This document shows, in pieces, positions 23,251-33,559 of a stretch of DNA of 64,000 nt (positions are counted from its first letter, which is position 1; each line of letters starts with the position of its first letter). Position numbers and translations under genes: made by a program. This stretch comes from Coenobita brevimanus (Eukaryota > Arthropoda > Malacostraca > Decapoda > Coenobitidae), in assembly GCA_032717465.1 (NCBI GenBank), contig CM064697.1, forward strand, positions 5,346,533-5,410,532, read 5' to 3'. The notes under the pieces are model-generated. The model had not been told where the DNA came from. It worked only from the letters and a program-made list of their open reading frames with translations, and ran no database searches.

Positions 23251-23276
<26 letters not shown>
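23251..23276. repeat. (TG)13 microsatellite
   Basis: A short pure GT run 17 bases after the stop of the reverse transcriptase relic. Confidence 0.95.
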
Positions 23277-23279
<3 letters not shown>

Positions 23280-23944
23280 GGGGTGGGGGAGAGGAGATGA
23301 ATAACTTTTTTGCAGGCTTTTCGCCTCTGGTTCGTTCTTCTTAAAAGAAAAAAAAAAAGTATCCATTATCATGAAAATCATTTATGCTACAAGGCAGCCC
23401 CAGTTTCCCTTCCTGTGAGATGCAGTCATAAAAACATATTACATGCCACTGCGATATACCATAACGGAATATATTCATGCAGACTATACTATGAAAAGCG
23501 TAAGTTTGCAAAGACATGAAGACTGGAAAAGTTTTATTAACCTGAACGCATCCCCTCAAAATATCCGATGTCCCGGTTCGCGCCACGTCATCTCCAGCTC
23601 TGGGTTTCCAACAGGGCAGTAAAGGTTGACTGTAACATCAGTTCAGAAATCCCCAGTTAATTTTATGAGCACATTACTGAAGATATTCAAAATTACTATA
23701 CAGATAACACTGATGCTGCATCCTCGAGGAAATCACATTTGTTGATAAAGGTGATTACCATGGGTTTTTCATTTCGCAAGCAGAAAGACAATCACTCCTA
23801 CAAAACCACCTCACTGCAGTTCCACTTCGGAAGTCGGGTACAATAACGTGACCTCATAATGAATGTTCAGCTGTAATGAGACATATCAGAGAAGCAAGGG
23901 CCATTTCTTTTACAAAAGAAAGAAAAGCATTCGCGATCCCAATG
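23277..23944. other. unique sequence, no gene seen
   Basis: An A-run near 23345 and two frames of 69 and 81 codons (opposite strands) without recognisable content. Confidence 0.45.
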
Positions 23945-24378
23945 CTAATCGGCCGCCAGAATAAGCTGTTGGCCAAGTCCAAGATTTAGGTCATATGTTG
24001 ATACCCTGAAGATTTCACGTTGATAGCTCAAGCTGTTCATGAGATATAATGGTGCTAATGGAGGGCGATAAAAACTTCTTGACCTTTGGCAGCCATTATG
24101 GTTATCCTGACCTTGACCCCGATTGCCTATTTTCAAACTCGTCCAAGATTCTGGCCCTATCTTGATACCCTGAAGGTTTCATGTTGAAAACTCAAGCAGT
24201 TCAATAGATAAAATGATGCTAAAGGCAGGCGTTAAAAACTTGTTGACCTTTGGCGGCCATTTTGGTGACCCTGACCTTGACCCCGAGTGCCCATTTTCGA
24301 ACTCGGCCCAGATTTTGGTCATATCTTTATTCCCGGAAAGTTTCATGTTGACAGCGCAAGCCGTTCATGAGAATTGAT

Positions 24379-24439
<61 letters not shown>

Positions 24440-24492
24440 ACACAGAGGCATGCAAAAGACATAATCGCTCCGCCTTCTAAAGGTGGGCGATA
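23945..24492 (+). repeat. 164-bp tandem dispersed repeat with CA array
   Basis: Two full and one partial copies of a unit of about 164 bases containing CTTGATACCCTGAAGGTTTC, TGACCTTTGGCRGCCAT, CCTGACCTTGACCCCGA and TTTCRAACTCG (starts near 23967, 24131 and 24296). The third copy breaks off at GAATTGATGGGA into a 56-base CA array, then AATCGCTCCGCCTTCTAAAG, GTGGGCGATAAT. The ends CGGCCGCC and CGCTCCGCC may be element borders. No coding capacity. Confidence 0.75.
24382..24437. repeat. (AC)28 microsatellite
   Basis: Pure CA run inside the 164-bp repeat element. Confidence 0.97.
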
Positions 24493-24763
24493 ATAAGTTA
24501 ACAATTATATTCAAAAGCAGATGTAAAAGTAAGTGGAGTTCACTAACGGTGCAGTGCTTCTGGCACTGAATAGTTCTGGCATTACAAGTGACTGGTGTTG
24601 ATGTGGGTAACAAGGCCGAGAAGTAAGTAAAACTGTAAGGTGTACATTTAAGGTGTACGTATGGTGCATATGTAAGACGTATATGGATGCATATGAGGGC
24701 AACCTACAAACGTGTGCATGAAAATGAATGTGTGTAAATTTCCATAATATATACAATAAGCTA

Positions 24764-25234
24764 GAGGCCCCCCCCAAGTGGGAAATCACACCAGCCGCCG
24801 GCCGATACATATCTAGCGCGGCTCGGAAAATGACCTCGACTTTGACTTACTTTCATCAATTTCGAGATTTTCAACCCTACTACACACCTGTAAAATTCTG
24901 TGATGATATCTTGAGTGGTTGCGAAGTTATCGTGTTAACAGACACACGGACAAACTGAAAACAATACTCGCAGGAGACTTTCATCCCTACTACACACCTG
25001 TAAAGTTCTGTAATAATATCTTGAGCGGTTGCGAAGTTATCGTGGTAACAGACACACAGACCTTGACCTACTTTCACCAATTTCGAACTCGTGATCGATT
25101 TTTTTCCCCACTACACACCTGTAAAATACTGTGATGATACCTTGAGCGGTTGCGCAGCTATCGTGCTAACAGACACACACACACAGACTGACAAGCTGAA
25201 AACAATGCCAGCTTCACTATCGCGGCTGGTAATA
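24764..25234 (+). mobile_element. CA-seeding dispersed element, copy 2
   Basis: The second copy of the element at 1752-2162, with three monomers instead of two. It keeps both end blocks (GGAAATCACACCAGCCGCCG at left and GCTTCACTATCGCGGCTGGT at right). Each monomer ends GTTATCGTGSTAACAGACAC. Only the third tail has a short CACACACACA run, and one monomer end carries ACGGACAAACTGAAAACAAT, that is, a second internal copy of the right-end wording. No coding capacity. Confidence 0.8.
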
Positions 25235-25359
25235 AATAATGAACAAGACAAGATAATGGGAAGAGGCTGAGGTCCTTGTGTTGACTAGTCGTTGGTCCTT
25301 GCGATTTACTTGGCATATTACACACTGGATTTTTGGGGGGTGATGGGAAAGGCAATGAA

Positions 25360-25640
25360 GATGAGGGGAGAGGAAATGAGAGTGAGGGAGAGATAATGAA
25401 AATGACGGGGGAGGTAATGAGGATGACGGGAGGGGTAATGAGGATGATGGGAGAGGTAATGTGGGTGGATGGGAGAGGTAATGTGGGTGGATGGGAGAGG
25501 TAATGACGGTGAAGCGGGGGTAATGAGGATGAGAGGAGGGGTAATGAGAATGTGGGGAGAGGTAACGAGGGTGAAGGGAGAGGTAATGAGGATAGGACAA
25601 GTAATGAGGATGGGAGAAGTAAGAATGAAGAAAAATGTAT
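25360..25640. repeat. 21-23 bp minisatellite, GAGAGGTAATGRGGATGACG
   Basis: About 12 degenerate copies of GGGAGAGGTAATGAGGRTGA, with an exact local duplication of TAATGTGGGTGGATGGGAGA at 25456 and 25479. Frames on both strands over it are artefacts. Confidence 0.9.
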
Positions 25641-25784
25641 GGATGAAGGGAGACGTAAGAATGAAGCAGGAGGGAGGAAAGGTGAAAGAAAAGGTAAAAA
25701 GGCCTACGAAAAACACAAATTAAGTAACTACATTGAAAAGGAACAGAATATAAACACCCGTAACATCACGGTGAACCAATGGAT

Positions 25785-25875
25785 CAGGGAGGTTTTTCCT
25801 GGGCTAAATGAAGTCGTCTGGGGGTACAAAATAAATACAAACAATACATCATCGTACTGAAGGTGTTAATGGAGA
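25785..25875 (-). mobile_element. FB-1 right arm, solitary
   Basis: GGGCTAAATGAAGTCGTCTG then GGTACAAAATAAAT and CATCGTACTGAAGGTGTTAA, the same order as in other right arms. Confidence 0.7.
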
Positions 25876-26163
25876 TAATGACTGATCGACCCTTCAAAGT
25901 ACAATGGACAGGAGGTATGCTGAATAAAATATAAAAGGCGTTATCACACCGTAGAGTTAATGGTCAAATATACAAACGTTTTTCAGCATAAACGTTTTCC
26001 AGCTGTCACGGCCACTATTCAGGTCTTCATTCTGGCTGGAGTCCCACCATTTTAATTCAATCTAGGGAAATCCTCGCAGTCAAAGAATCGAATATATACT
26101 AATAGTTTCTGAATGTGTAAGTAGATATATTGCTTACGAGAGGTGTTCAGGACATAAATGGTT

Positions 26164-26165
<2 letters not shown>

Positions 26166-26254
<89 letters not shown>
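26166..26254. repeat. (GT)44 microsatellite
   Basis: About 89 bases of pure GT. Confidence 0.98.
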
Positions 26255-26257
<3 letters not shown>

Positions 26258-26299
26258 ACTTGATAGTCTTTTCCCTGAGGCCCAACATCTTCACATGTC

Positions 26300-26500
26300 A
26301 CTACTCCGACATTAATATCCACCGTCTATATTGAAGATTGGTAAGGTTGTTTCATTCAGGGCTGATGTTATGATGTCAGAGTAAGTGTTTTATGACATGT
26401 CAGTGGTCTTGTGGAAGATCAGAAAAGATGTTTTTACGACACCGAAATCATCACATTCTCTCCCCCAGCCAGGGATCGAACTACAGTACTGTCTGTTTGA
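26300..26500 (-). mobile_element. SINE-1 copy
   Basis: Body ATCCACCGTCTATATTGAAG, then TTTTTACGACACCGAAATCA, then a tRNA-like head read on the minus strand (TGTAGTTCGATCCCTGG as a box-B-like element at about 26468-26485). Same order and orientation as 31245-31500. Confidence 0.7.
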
Positions 26501-26524
26501 GCGGCAGACAGCATCTATTTTACT

Positions 26525-27046
26525 ATGACAAGGATGACGGGAGGACGTGGGAATGCTCTCGAAGTAATAGTATTCAAGGCAAGCGGAATTTTTGCTAACG
26601 TAAAAAGTCCATTATCAGACTGCAATACAGGGATAGAACGATCTGCTTCTACTTTGTACTACCAAACGGATGTGATATATAAGCTTCACCATTATGTTAG
26701 TTTAAAGGGCAACCTTCACTTTTATGTTAGATTAAAAAACAACACTGACTTGAAAACCCCACTATTACAGTTTTACTTACACAAAAAATCCCAGGCAGCA
26801 GTTAAGTTGGTCGATAACCGGAATTTCCCCCAAACAAACCCTTCATTCCACAGGTCAACATACGCACAATATATCTGGGCTTTCCCTGATACTAAGAGGA
26901 AAACTGCTTGTACCTTAAAAAGAAGGAAAAGACATAAAACAAACTTGCTTTATATCCCTGCAGGCACTGAACCCTTGTCTATATTCACTTCTGTTTGGTG
27001 TCAATTCGTTACACATTGTATATTCATATCATTGCTCCTTATCTAA
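26525..27046 (+). CDS. hypothetical open frame, 173 codons, probably not a gene
   Basis: This is the longest open frame in the window that is not built on a simple repeat. It starts just downstream of a SINE copy. The translation is Lys/Thr/Leu-rich with no signal peptide, domain or motif I recognise; its last 20 residues are hydrophobic. The DNA contains an internal near-duplication (TATGTTAGTTTAAAGGGCAA and TATGTTAGATTAAAAAACAA) that is not codon-phased in any meaningful way. No neighbouring exon or promoter can be pointed to. Chance in AT-rich sequence, or an eroded element, is more likely than a real gene. Confidence 0.12.
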   Translation: MTRMTGGRGNALEVIVFKASGIFANVKSPLSDCNTGIERSASTLYYQTDVIYKLHHYVSLKGNLHFYVRLKNNTDLKTPLLQFYLHKKSQAAVKLVDNRNFPQTNPSFHRSTYAQYIWAFPDTKRKTACTLKRRKRHKTNLLYIPAGTEPLSIFTSVWCQFVTHCIFISLLLI

Positions 27047-27219
27047 TGAATCACTTGGGCAAATATGATAATGCAAAATTATGACTAAAAACTACAAAAT
27101 ATATAATGTCATCAAGTCAGCAGTATCTGATCTCTATAACCTGATGTAGACTGAATCCCTAACTGATCGTATCCTTTACTGAGCGCCACAAAACAGACAC
27201 TAAGAGTCATATTCTTGTC

Positions 27220-27425
27220 GGATATGGAAGCCCCGTAACACCTTTTCCTTAGCAGTTTATTTCTGCACTGGCCATTTTACTAATTGAATTCATCTTACTT
27301 AGCAATCTATGTCGTTAATACAAAGGAATAAATATGATACAAGAGGCGAGTCAGGTGATGCATGGAAAATGGATCAGTTAGGAAGAGGTGTTAGCAAGCT
27401 TCCTCGCCCTACGAGGATAAGGACC
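27220..27425. mobile_element. FB-2 foldback element
   Basis: GGAAGCCCCGTAACACCTTT, TCCTTAGCAGTTTATTTCTG at left; GGATCAGTTAGGAAGAGGTG, TTAGCAAGCTTCCTCGCC, ACGAGGATAAGGACC at right, in opposite orientation about 100 bases apart. Confidence 0.8.
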
Positions 27426-28100
27426 TAAATCACTACACGAGTACACACGAGCCGTCAAAATTGGGGACTCATGAATTTTTACTTTGTGTAGCTCCTGAAT
27501 CCATGCGTTAACTCAAACGGTTACTAAAAACAATTTATAATTTTATATACTTACATCTTCAAAAAGCTAAAATCACGTTTAGAGAAAATTAACTTGGACT
27601 GTGACGCTCTTGATCTTTCAAATTTTGATTATAAACAATATGAAAATATGCCAATCGCACTGTCATTAACTAATATAATCGCTAAGGTGCTCTTAATTCA
27701 CAGACAAAGTTCCTTATGACACTGGATGACTCAAAATATAAAAAGACAAGATGCAAACCAAGCAGTCATGTAACCAACTGAACTTCTGTCTGCAATCTTC
27801 CCACGTGCAGTGTGTGAAGCAAAATGTTGACTCCCTCTTCTCACACGCTCAATGACTGGCTATTTCCTGCTGAAGAGCACTATGGCGATTTGTTTTCTTA
27901 ACTGCTCCGTATGCCTAACATCATGGTAAGTATTATACAGTTCTCAGGAAAAAATAAAAAATAAAAATTAATGAAAGTATCTCGCCTTCTCTTTGGTTGC
28001 TGTGTTTTCGAGGGATACTTAGTGTTTGATCCTTTGCACAGAATTATACACCAAACGCAACGAACACATTACGTTATAGCCTTACGGTGCATCTAATTCT
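27426..28100. other. unique AT-rich sequence, no gene seen
   Basis: No frame above 60 codons, no family recognised. Confidence 0.5.
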
Positions 28101-28104
28101 AAGG

Positions 28105-28165
28105 TCGCGAATTACGAACTCCTTTTTTTTCTGACAAGTAGTTTTATTGAGCTTAGGAAAGGACA
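28105..28165 (+). mobile_element. FB-1 left arm, short relic
   Basis: GACAAGTAGTTTTATTGAGC then TTAGGAAAGGAC resembles the arm core with several changes. Confidence 0.4.
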
Positions 28166-28399
28166 CGGCACTGCAATGGGAGAATCACTTGTGGAATTCT
28201 GTCAGGTAAAGGGAATAAAACAAAGCTCGAAATCTTACTGATGAGAAAGTCCGGCCTCACTGATTATCATAGCACCTCTAATGAGCGTCAACCACAAGAC
28301 ATCCTCCTCTCTTAACCACAGGGTGTTGTGTGGTTTGAGTCATAATGAATGCACAGTCCCATGCTTTGTTCTTGGTACATTTACTCGTATATTGTATTT

Positions 28400-29087
28400 T
28401 CTATTTCCCTCTATTCTAGCCCTGGCAAGTCTATCCTCTCTTTTACTGTTACGTTTGTTTCCCTTATTTTCTCCCAATTATCTACCGTTCATAATCATAT
28501 TCTGTCTTCTCTTCTTTTCCTGCTAGCTACCTATCGTCCCAACGGGCTAATATTCCTCTCTCCAGCTTTCCTGTCTTTCTCCACCTACACTAATCTTCTA
28601 CCCTCTACTTCTCTCTAGTTTCTCATTTCCTCTTACACCATCCTTAATAACTCTCCCTACTCCTTTCCCGATAACCCAATTCTTCTCTCCTCTTCTCTGT
28701 TACTCTTCCTCTCCCCAGTACTTCTCCTCACTTCCGCGGTATTCCCCTTCACTTCTTCCTCACCGGCCGACCTTCCTCACCTCCTCTCCACCTCACTTTC
28801 CCACCCTCTCTTCTCCTGAGTTTCTTCTTCTTCCCTCTTCCTCTCCACTGTCCTTGTCTCTTCCCATCCACATGATCTTATTCATCTCCTTTCTTCCCCT
28901 CTTCTTGACCTTCCTAATTTTCTCTCCTTTCCACCTCACTTTCTTCTTCCTCACTCTTATCCCTCTTTACCTTCTCTTTTTCTCTCCTCACGGCTTCTCA
29001 CTTCCCCTCTTCCTCTCCTCCCCCTCGTTCGCCCTTCCCATTTCCCTTTCCTCTGCCTTCATGTTCTTCTAATACCTTTCCTGCCTC

Positions 29088-29089
<2 letters not shown>
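28400..29089. repeat. polypyrimidine-strand domain
   Basis: Nearly 700 bases where the plus strand is overwhelmingly C and T in CTTCCTCTCC-type phrases. The Phe/Leu/Ser-rich frames at 28281-28618 and 28854-29072 follow from composition. Confidence 0.85.

Positions 29090-29132
<43 letters not shown>
29090..29132. repeat. (CT)21 microsatellite
   Basis: Pure CT run ending the pyrimidine domain. Confidence 0.97.
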
Positions 29133-29134
<2 letters not shown>

Positions 29135-29184
29135 TTCTTTCCTTTTCAATCTTCAATCAAGCAGAAAGACGTAAAGGAAGGATG

Positions 29185-29302
29185 GAGGGAAGGGTTGGCT
29201 GGGAGGTAACGCAGATAAGACTGGGGTAAGGTATAGCAGTTTGTTTTATGTTACCTGCGGCTTTACCTGTGTTTTACGTTACCTGCGGCTTCACCTATCG
29301 TA
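29185..29302 (+). repeat. short direct duplication before the GT array
   Basis: TTTTATGTTACCTGCGGCTT plus (T)ACCT and TTTTACGTTACCTGCGGCTT plus CACCT lie about 27 bases apart (near 29243 and 29270): a two-copy tandem duplication. Confidence 0.85.
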
Positions 29303-29318
29303 TTAATTGTTTTCAAGG

Positions 29319-29476
<158 letters not shown>

Positions 29477-29561
29477 ATATGTTTGCTTGTATGTGTATGC
29501 ATGTATGTACGTTAATCTCCCCCTCATCCTCTCCTCCCCACATTGTCGTCCCTCCCTGCCA

Positions 29562-29599
<38 letters not shown>

Positions 29600-29600
<1 letters not shown>

Positions 29601-30698
29601 CCCATTGCAGCGTCAAGGTTGCTCTGCTCTGCTAAATAACATGCACTCGATACGCTGGGCTGCTTTAACATACTAATGAGTTTACGAGTTCACAGAATTT
29701 ATTAGGGAAAATTAATTCTCAGAAGGGCAGGTTCCAAGGTCGCTTCTCACAATATTTCGGAGAGACACTGGGATACTTGGATCATTTTTGACATTTAATT
29801 ATGACTGCGTACTTACATATTTTTTTTTCGTTCTAATCTCCAGGAATTGTACCGGAAGGGTTAATGCAGGATGTATTTTATCTCTCCAGTTCTACAAATG
29901 TCTCTCAAAAATATCTCATGCTGAATAAACTCGTCTCAAGCCATCAAGTGCAACATGAAAAAGTCACTGAAGGAATGAGGCTAAGACAACATTTACCCCT
30001 TAAACCTTTCAGGCCAAGGACGTTTTTGTATATCTTAATCTTGCTACTGACGAACGATATTACTCAACATCAACTCTAAAGAAACTATCTCCCTGCATCC
30101 CTTGATTGTTTTAAAAATTACTCTTGATGTCTCTTCCACGGATCGGTATTTCCCATGAAAATGTTAGAATACAAACACTGACTACTAAAAGTCCAACCTT
30201 ACTGGGTCAGGAGAGACATATAAACAATGACTCGTCCTATTATGAAGGTCAAGTATAATCCAACACGTAGTTCGTACCCTATCTGCCATAAATTCTCAGC
30301 GGACGGAAATCAATGAGTGGACCAGGAACTACCTTATAAACAGCCAAGGGTGAAAATGTCGTTGTCCCGGAAATTAATTAGCCCCCCTAACGACGGATTG
30401 GTAGCTGCAGACGGACAGATGGAATACATTTGTTACCCGGGGTCAGCCCCAAGGACAATGAAAGTTGTTGCGCTGCGATTTGTACTGTTGGGAACACTTG
30501 TTAACCGGATTCTGATCTGGTCACGCAGTTCCACACATGAGGCTGTATTTTGGCTTCTTTACAAAATACCTTGCTTGTCTATAGATATCGAGTCATGAAT
30601 TCCACAAGTGATTCCATGACAGACGCAGACTTTGTGATCATAAAAATCATTCAACATGCAATCTACCGACTAGGCTTCCAAAGAACCACTTATATAAA
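29600..30698. other. mostly unique sequence, no gene assigned
   Basis: Frames at 29864-30079 and 30317-30598 (plus, 71 and 93 codons) have mixed, protein-like composition, but I recognise neither and find no consensus splice structure tying them together. Balanced base composition makes this one of the less repeat-like stretches. Confidence 0.35.
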
Positions 30699-30847
<149 letters not shown>

Positions 30848-30854
30848 AAATGGT

Positions 30855-31126
30855 AACAGACAAAAATAGAGGATATAATTACTAAACTGAAAATAATATA
30901 TACCGTAAATGGATGTGGGCAGGTCACATTCTTCGCAGAACTGATAACGGATGGGCAACCAAGGTAACGATGTGGCAGCCCAGAGATGGAGTGAGAGAAA
31001 GAGGCAGCCAGAGGACGAGATGGCGAGATGAGATTCGTTAATTCGCTGGAATAGATGGAACGGCTGACAGTTAACAGGTCAGAGTGGAAAAAGATGGGAG
31101 AGGCCTTTGTTCCGCACCTAGACTGA
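30855..31126 (+). pseudogene. non-LTR retrotransposon ORF2, extreme C-terminus
   Basis: Frame from 30860 reads TKIEDIITKLK. After a shift, from 30907, it reads KWMWAGHILRRTDNGWATKV (then TMWQPRDGVRERG..RTRWRDEI). A further shift gives EWKKMGEAFVPHLD and a stop at 31124-31126. The RVEDI..K-K, W-GH(I/L)-R, G--RR-W-DD(I) and W--MGEA(F/Y)V order is the characteristic end of RTE/I-type reverse transcriptase ORFs, including the G-P--RW type tail (family knowledge). At least two frameshifts and two internal stops show it is dead. A poly-T run follows at 31146. Confidence 0.88.
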
Positions 31127-31145
31127 CTCAAACTGCTGCTGATGT

Positions 31146-31166
31146 TTTTTTTTTTTTTTTTTTTTT
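31146..31166. repeat. poly-T run after the retrotransposon stop
   Basis: About 20 T, beginning 20 bases after the relic's stop codon. It could belong to the element's 3' end or to a minus-strand retroposon. Confidence 0.85.
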
Positions 31167-31244
31167 AATGTAAACGACTCTGCGCATAGGTTTCGCAGCC
31201 CATTCCCGGAGTCCAACTGTCCTCCGACATACCATACAACTCCA

Positions 31245-31500
31245 AATGTCACCACTTCGGCGCTAACATCTACCGTCCATACTGAATATATGCTAGGGCT
31301 GTCTCATACAGAACTGGTCTATTGGTATTAAAGGGGGTATTTTTACGACTTGTCAGCGGGTCGCCTGGCAGATCAGTAAACTCTGCTATCACTGAAATTC
31401 AAATTCTTAAGCTGTTCCCTGCTCCAGAGGGGATTCGAACCTGGGTCCTTTAGGACTGCAAGTTCTTTCTTTACCGATTCGGTCACCGTCTCCCTATGAT
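31245..31500 (-). mobile_element. SINE-1 copy, best preserved (tRNA-derived)
   Basis: Read on the minus strand it starts GGGAGACGGTGACCGAATCG (box-A-like element within TGACCGAATCGGT). Then comes CCCAGGTTCGAATCCCC, a near-perfect box B (GGTTCGAATCC). The body with ATATTCAGTATGGACGGTAG follows. This is a standard RNA polymerase III SINE head fused to a tRNA-unrelated body. The body is shared with 4.7 and 26.3 kb. A GAT repeat lies at its right edge (31497-31521). Confidence 0.82.
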
Positions 31501-31521
31501 GATGATGATGATGATGATGAT

Positions 31522-32300
31522 ACGGCTAAATATGTACAGTACCTGTCTGCATTATTAAGTCTAAGGGATATTTCAAAATCTACCACAGAACTGGGTGTTA
31601 GTGACCATAGAGTATTTCATCGTATCCATAATGGATAGAAACTCGCGAGACGACAAACACATCGGTATCAAAATATTCCTGAATATTTTCCCATAAACGG
31701 CCACGCAAATCCAACAGGCTTGTATCCTTAACCGAGCATCATGCAGCCGGCCATGCCCTGACTGTCCTCCGATAATACCTATGTTGTGTTCTGGTCTGAC
31801 CCTGAGCACCATCCATCACCGGTGACAAGAGAAAATTCTAAGTCAGGTGTTCAGTCTGGGTACATTAGGTCGTGGCTGGGGGAGGCAGGAATGTGACGAA
31901 CGGTGAAAAAAAAAAAAACACACACACACACATATAAGGAGGGAAAAGTATCATAAAAAATATATATTCAAAAAGGTCAGTTAGTGAACGAAAGTTAAAA
32001 AAAAGAAAAGAAAAGGAAATGGAGGGCATATGACCAAAGATTAGCAAGAACCAGAGATATGCGTTAGAGAGTGAGTTGAGGAGGATATCTTTTCGAACAT
32101 CATCTTATCAGGCACTAACTTCTTTCGCTGTCCATCCGTAATTCCATAAGCTTCACTGGCTGTACTGGCGCCCTCATTTCCCTTGACATAAAGATCTTGT
32201 AACCGCAAAAGGCCTGATCGGGTGAGGCGTGTGAAAGGAGAAAAGGGGAAGAGACGGAATGACATAAACCAAATGACAAGAGAAGTGGGGAAGGAAGGAC
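31522..32300. other. mostly unique sequence, no gene assigned
   Basis: The minus-strand frame at 31573-31812 (79 codons) has protein-like composition (GIIGGQSGHGRLHDAR..) but matches no family I know. A-runs occur near 31905 and 32000. Confidence 0.35.
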
Positions 32301-32306
32301 AATGAG

Positions 32307-32329
32307 AGAGAGAGAGAGAGAGAGAGAGA
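32307..32329. repeat. (GA)11 microsatellite
   Basis: Short pure GA run. Confidence 0.93.
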
Positions 32330-32541
32330 ATAAAGCAGCAGCAGTGAGGGTTGAAATGGAATGTATATATATGTGATATGGAGTGATAGGGAAGTGAAGG
32401 GGTGGAGCTAGTAGCCTTCACCTGGCCTCACCTGCACAACATCTGACCTACGCCGGCCTAATGAACCACCGCACCTACACCTTACCTTGCCTGACCACAC
32501 ACCGGGAAGGATGAAGACGGATCCCGGAAATGCACAGCAGG

Positions 32542-32563
32542 ACACACACACACACACACACCT
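32542..32563. repeat. (AC)11 microsatellite
   Basis: Short pure CA run. Confidence 0.93.
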
Positions 32564-32599
32564 GTCTCAATCACTGTTAGGTAAATAAACTTAAGTATA

Positions 32600-32760
32600 C
32601 ACAGGTATGTATGTATGTATAGTCAGACGCATACAGATAAGCAGACAGACTGTTTGATACATAGGTACACATAGACAGAACGACTGACAGATACTGACAG
32701 ACAGAATAACAGACAGACAGATAGACTGATTGACAGAGATAGAGACACAAATAAACAACC
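32600..32760. repeat. degenerate GACA/GATA tetranucleotide field
   Basis: CAGACAGATAGA-type words dominate 160 bases, like the first 180 bases of the window. Confidence 0.85.
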
Positions 32761-33070
32761 AGATATAAAGGCAAATTCACAGTTTTATCAATTAAATGTA
32801 GACTCGTAAAAAAAAAATCAACTAAAGTCCCTCGCTAAACTACTGAAGGATTTGCACATTTCAGAAAAAGTCAAGTCCTTATACAGCCCTGGATCAGGGT
32901 TCAGTACACTTGTCATCATCACTCACTGCATGGGTCCTGAGTTCAGTATCAGCGTACCAGAACAACAGGTTTATATATTTTACAAGACACGAGTTAAGGT
33001 CAAGTACTTCCTGTTGTTTTTTGATGAATGTGGGTGCAGTCCAGAACACTCTTTTATTTTATTGTTATTG

Positions 33071-33088
33071 TTTCATCGTGAACTCTTC

Positions 33089-33143
<55 letters not shown>

Positions 33144-33155
33144 TCATCGTGAACT
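33071..33155 (+). mobile_element. (TTA)n insertion flanked by a 14-bp direct repeat
   Basis: TTTCATCGTGAACT occurs at 33071-33084 and again, exactly, at 33142-33155. Between them is only CTTCTTT followed by about 17 TTA units. A perfect 14-base duplication around a simple tail is what target-primed insertion of a severely 5'-truncated retroposon would leave. Confidence 0.7.
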
Positions 33156-33242
33156 GGGGTATTCTTTCCGGTCTCACAGTTCATCTCAGGTTAAAATGAA
33201 AACTACATACCACCAGATGTCACGAGAGCTCCAAAAGGGTAA

Positions 33243-33248
<6 letters not shown>

Positions 33249-33302
<54 letters not shown>
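33249..33302. repeat. (AC)27 microsatellite
   Basis: Pure CA run with a final CG step. Confidence 0.97.
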
Positions 33303-33306
<4 letters not shown>

Positions 33307-33516
33307 TTACATGTTTACGGTACGTCTAGCAATTGATGAAAATTAACTAACACTTTCGCACACATAAATTTACTTACTAAAGAGTACAGACGCCAACACC
33401 AAGCCTCACCTTCACGTACGGTCCAGCGAAAACCGTAATCGAGAGGCGGATGTGTGTTGAGAGGTAAAGATGTGATGTGTTAGACCGTGAGATGACAAAG
33501 TATTGAGGGAGGGGGG

Positions 33517-33556
33517 GCTGAAGGGGGGGGAGCAAGAACACCCCCCACCCTTCAGC
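33517..33556 (+). other. G-run/C-run hairpin, potential G-quadruplex
   Basis: GCTGAAGGGGGGGG pairs with CCCCCCACCCTTCAGC: nine perfect base pairs next to the base of the stem, then five G:C pairs past a one-base bulge, with a loop of about ten bases. A further G3 and G7 lie just upstream (33507-33517), so four or more G-runs of at least three occur within 25 bases on the plus strand. Confidence 0.85.
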
Positions 33557-33559
33557 GGT

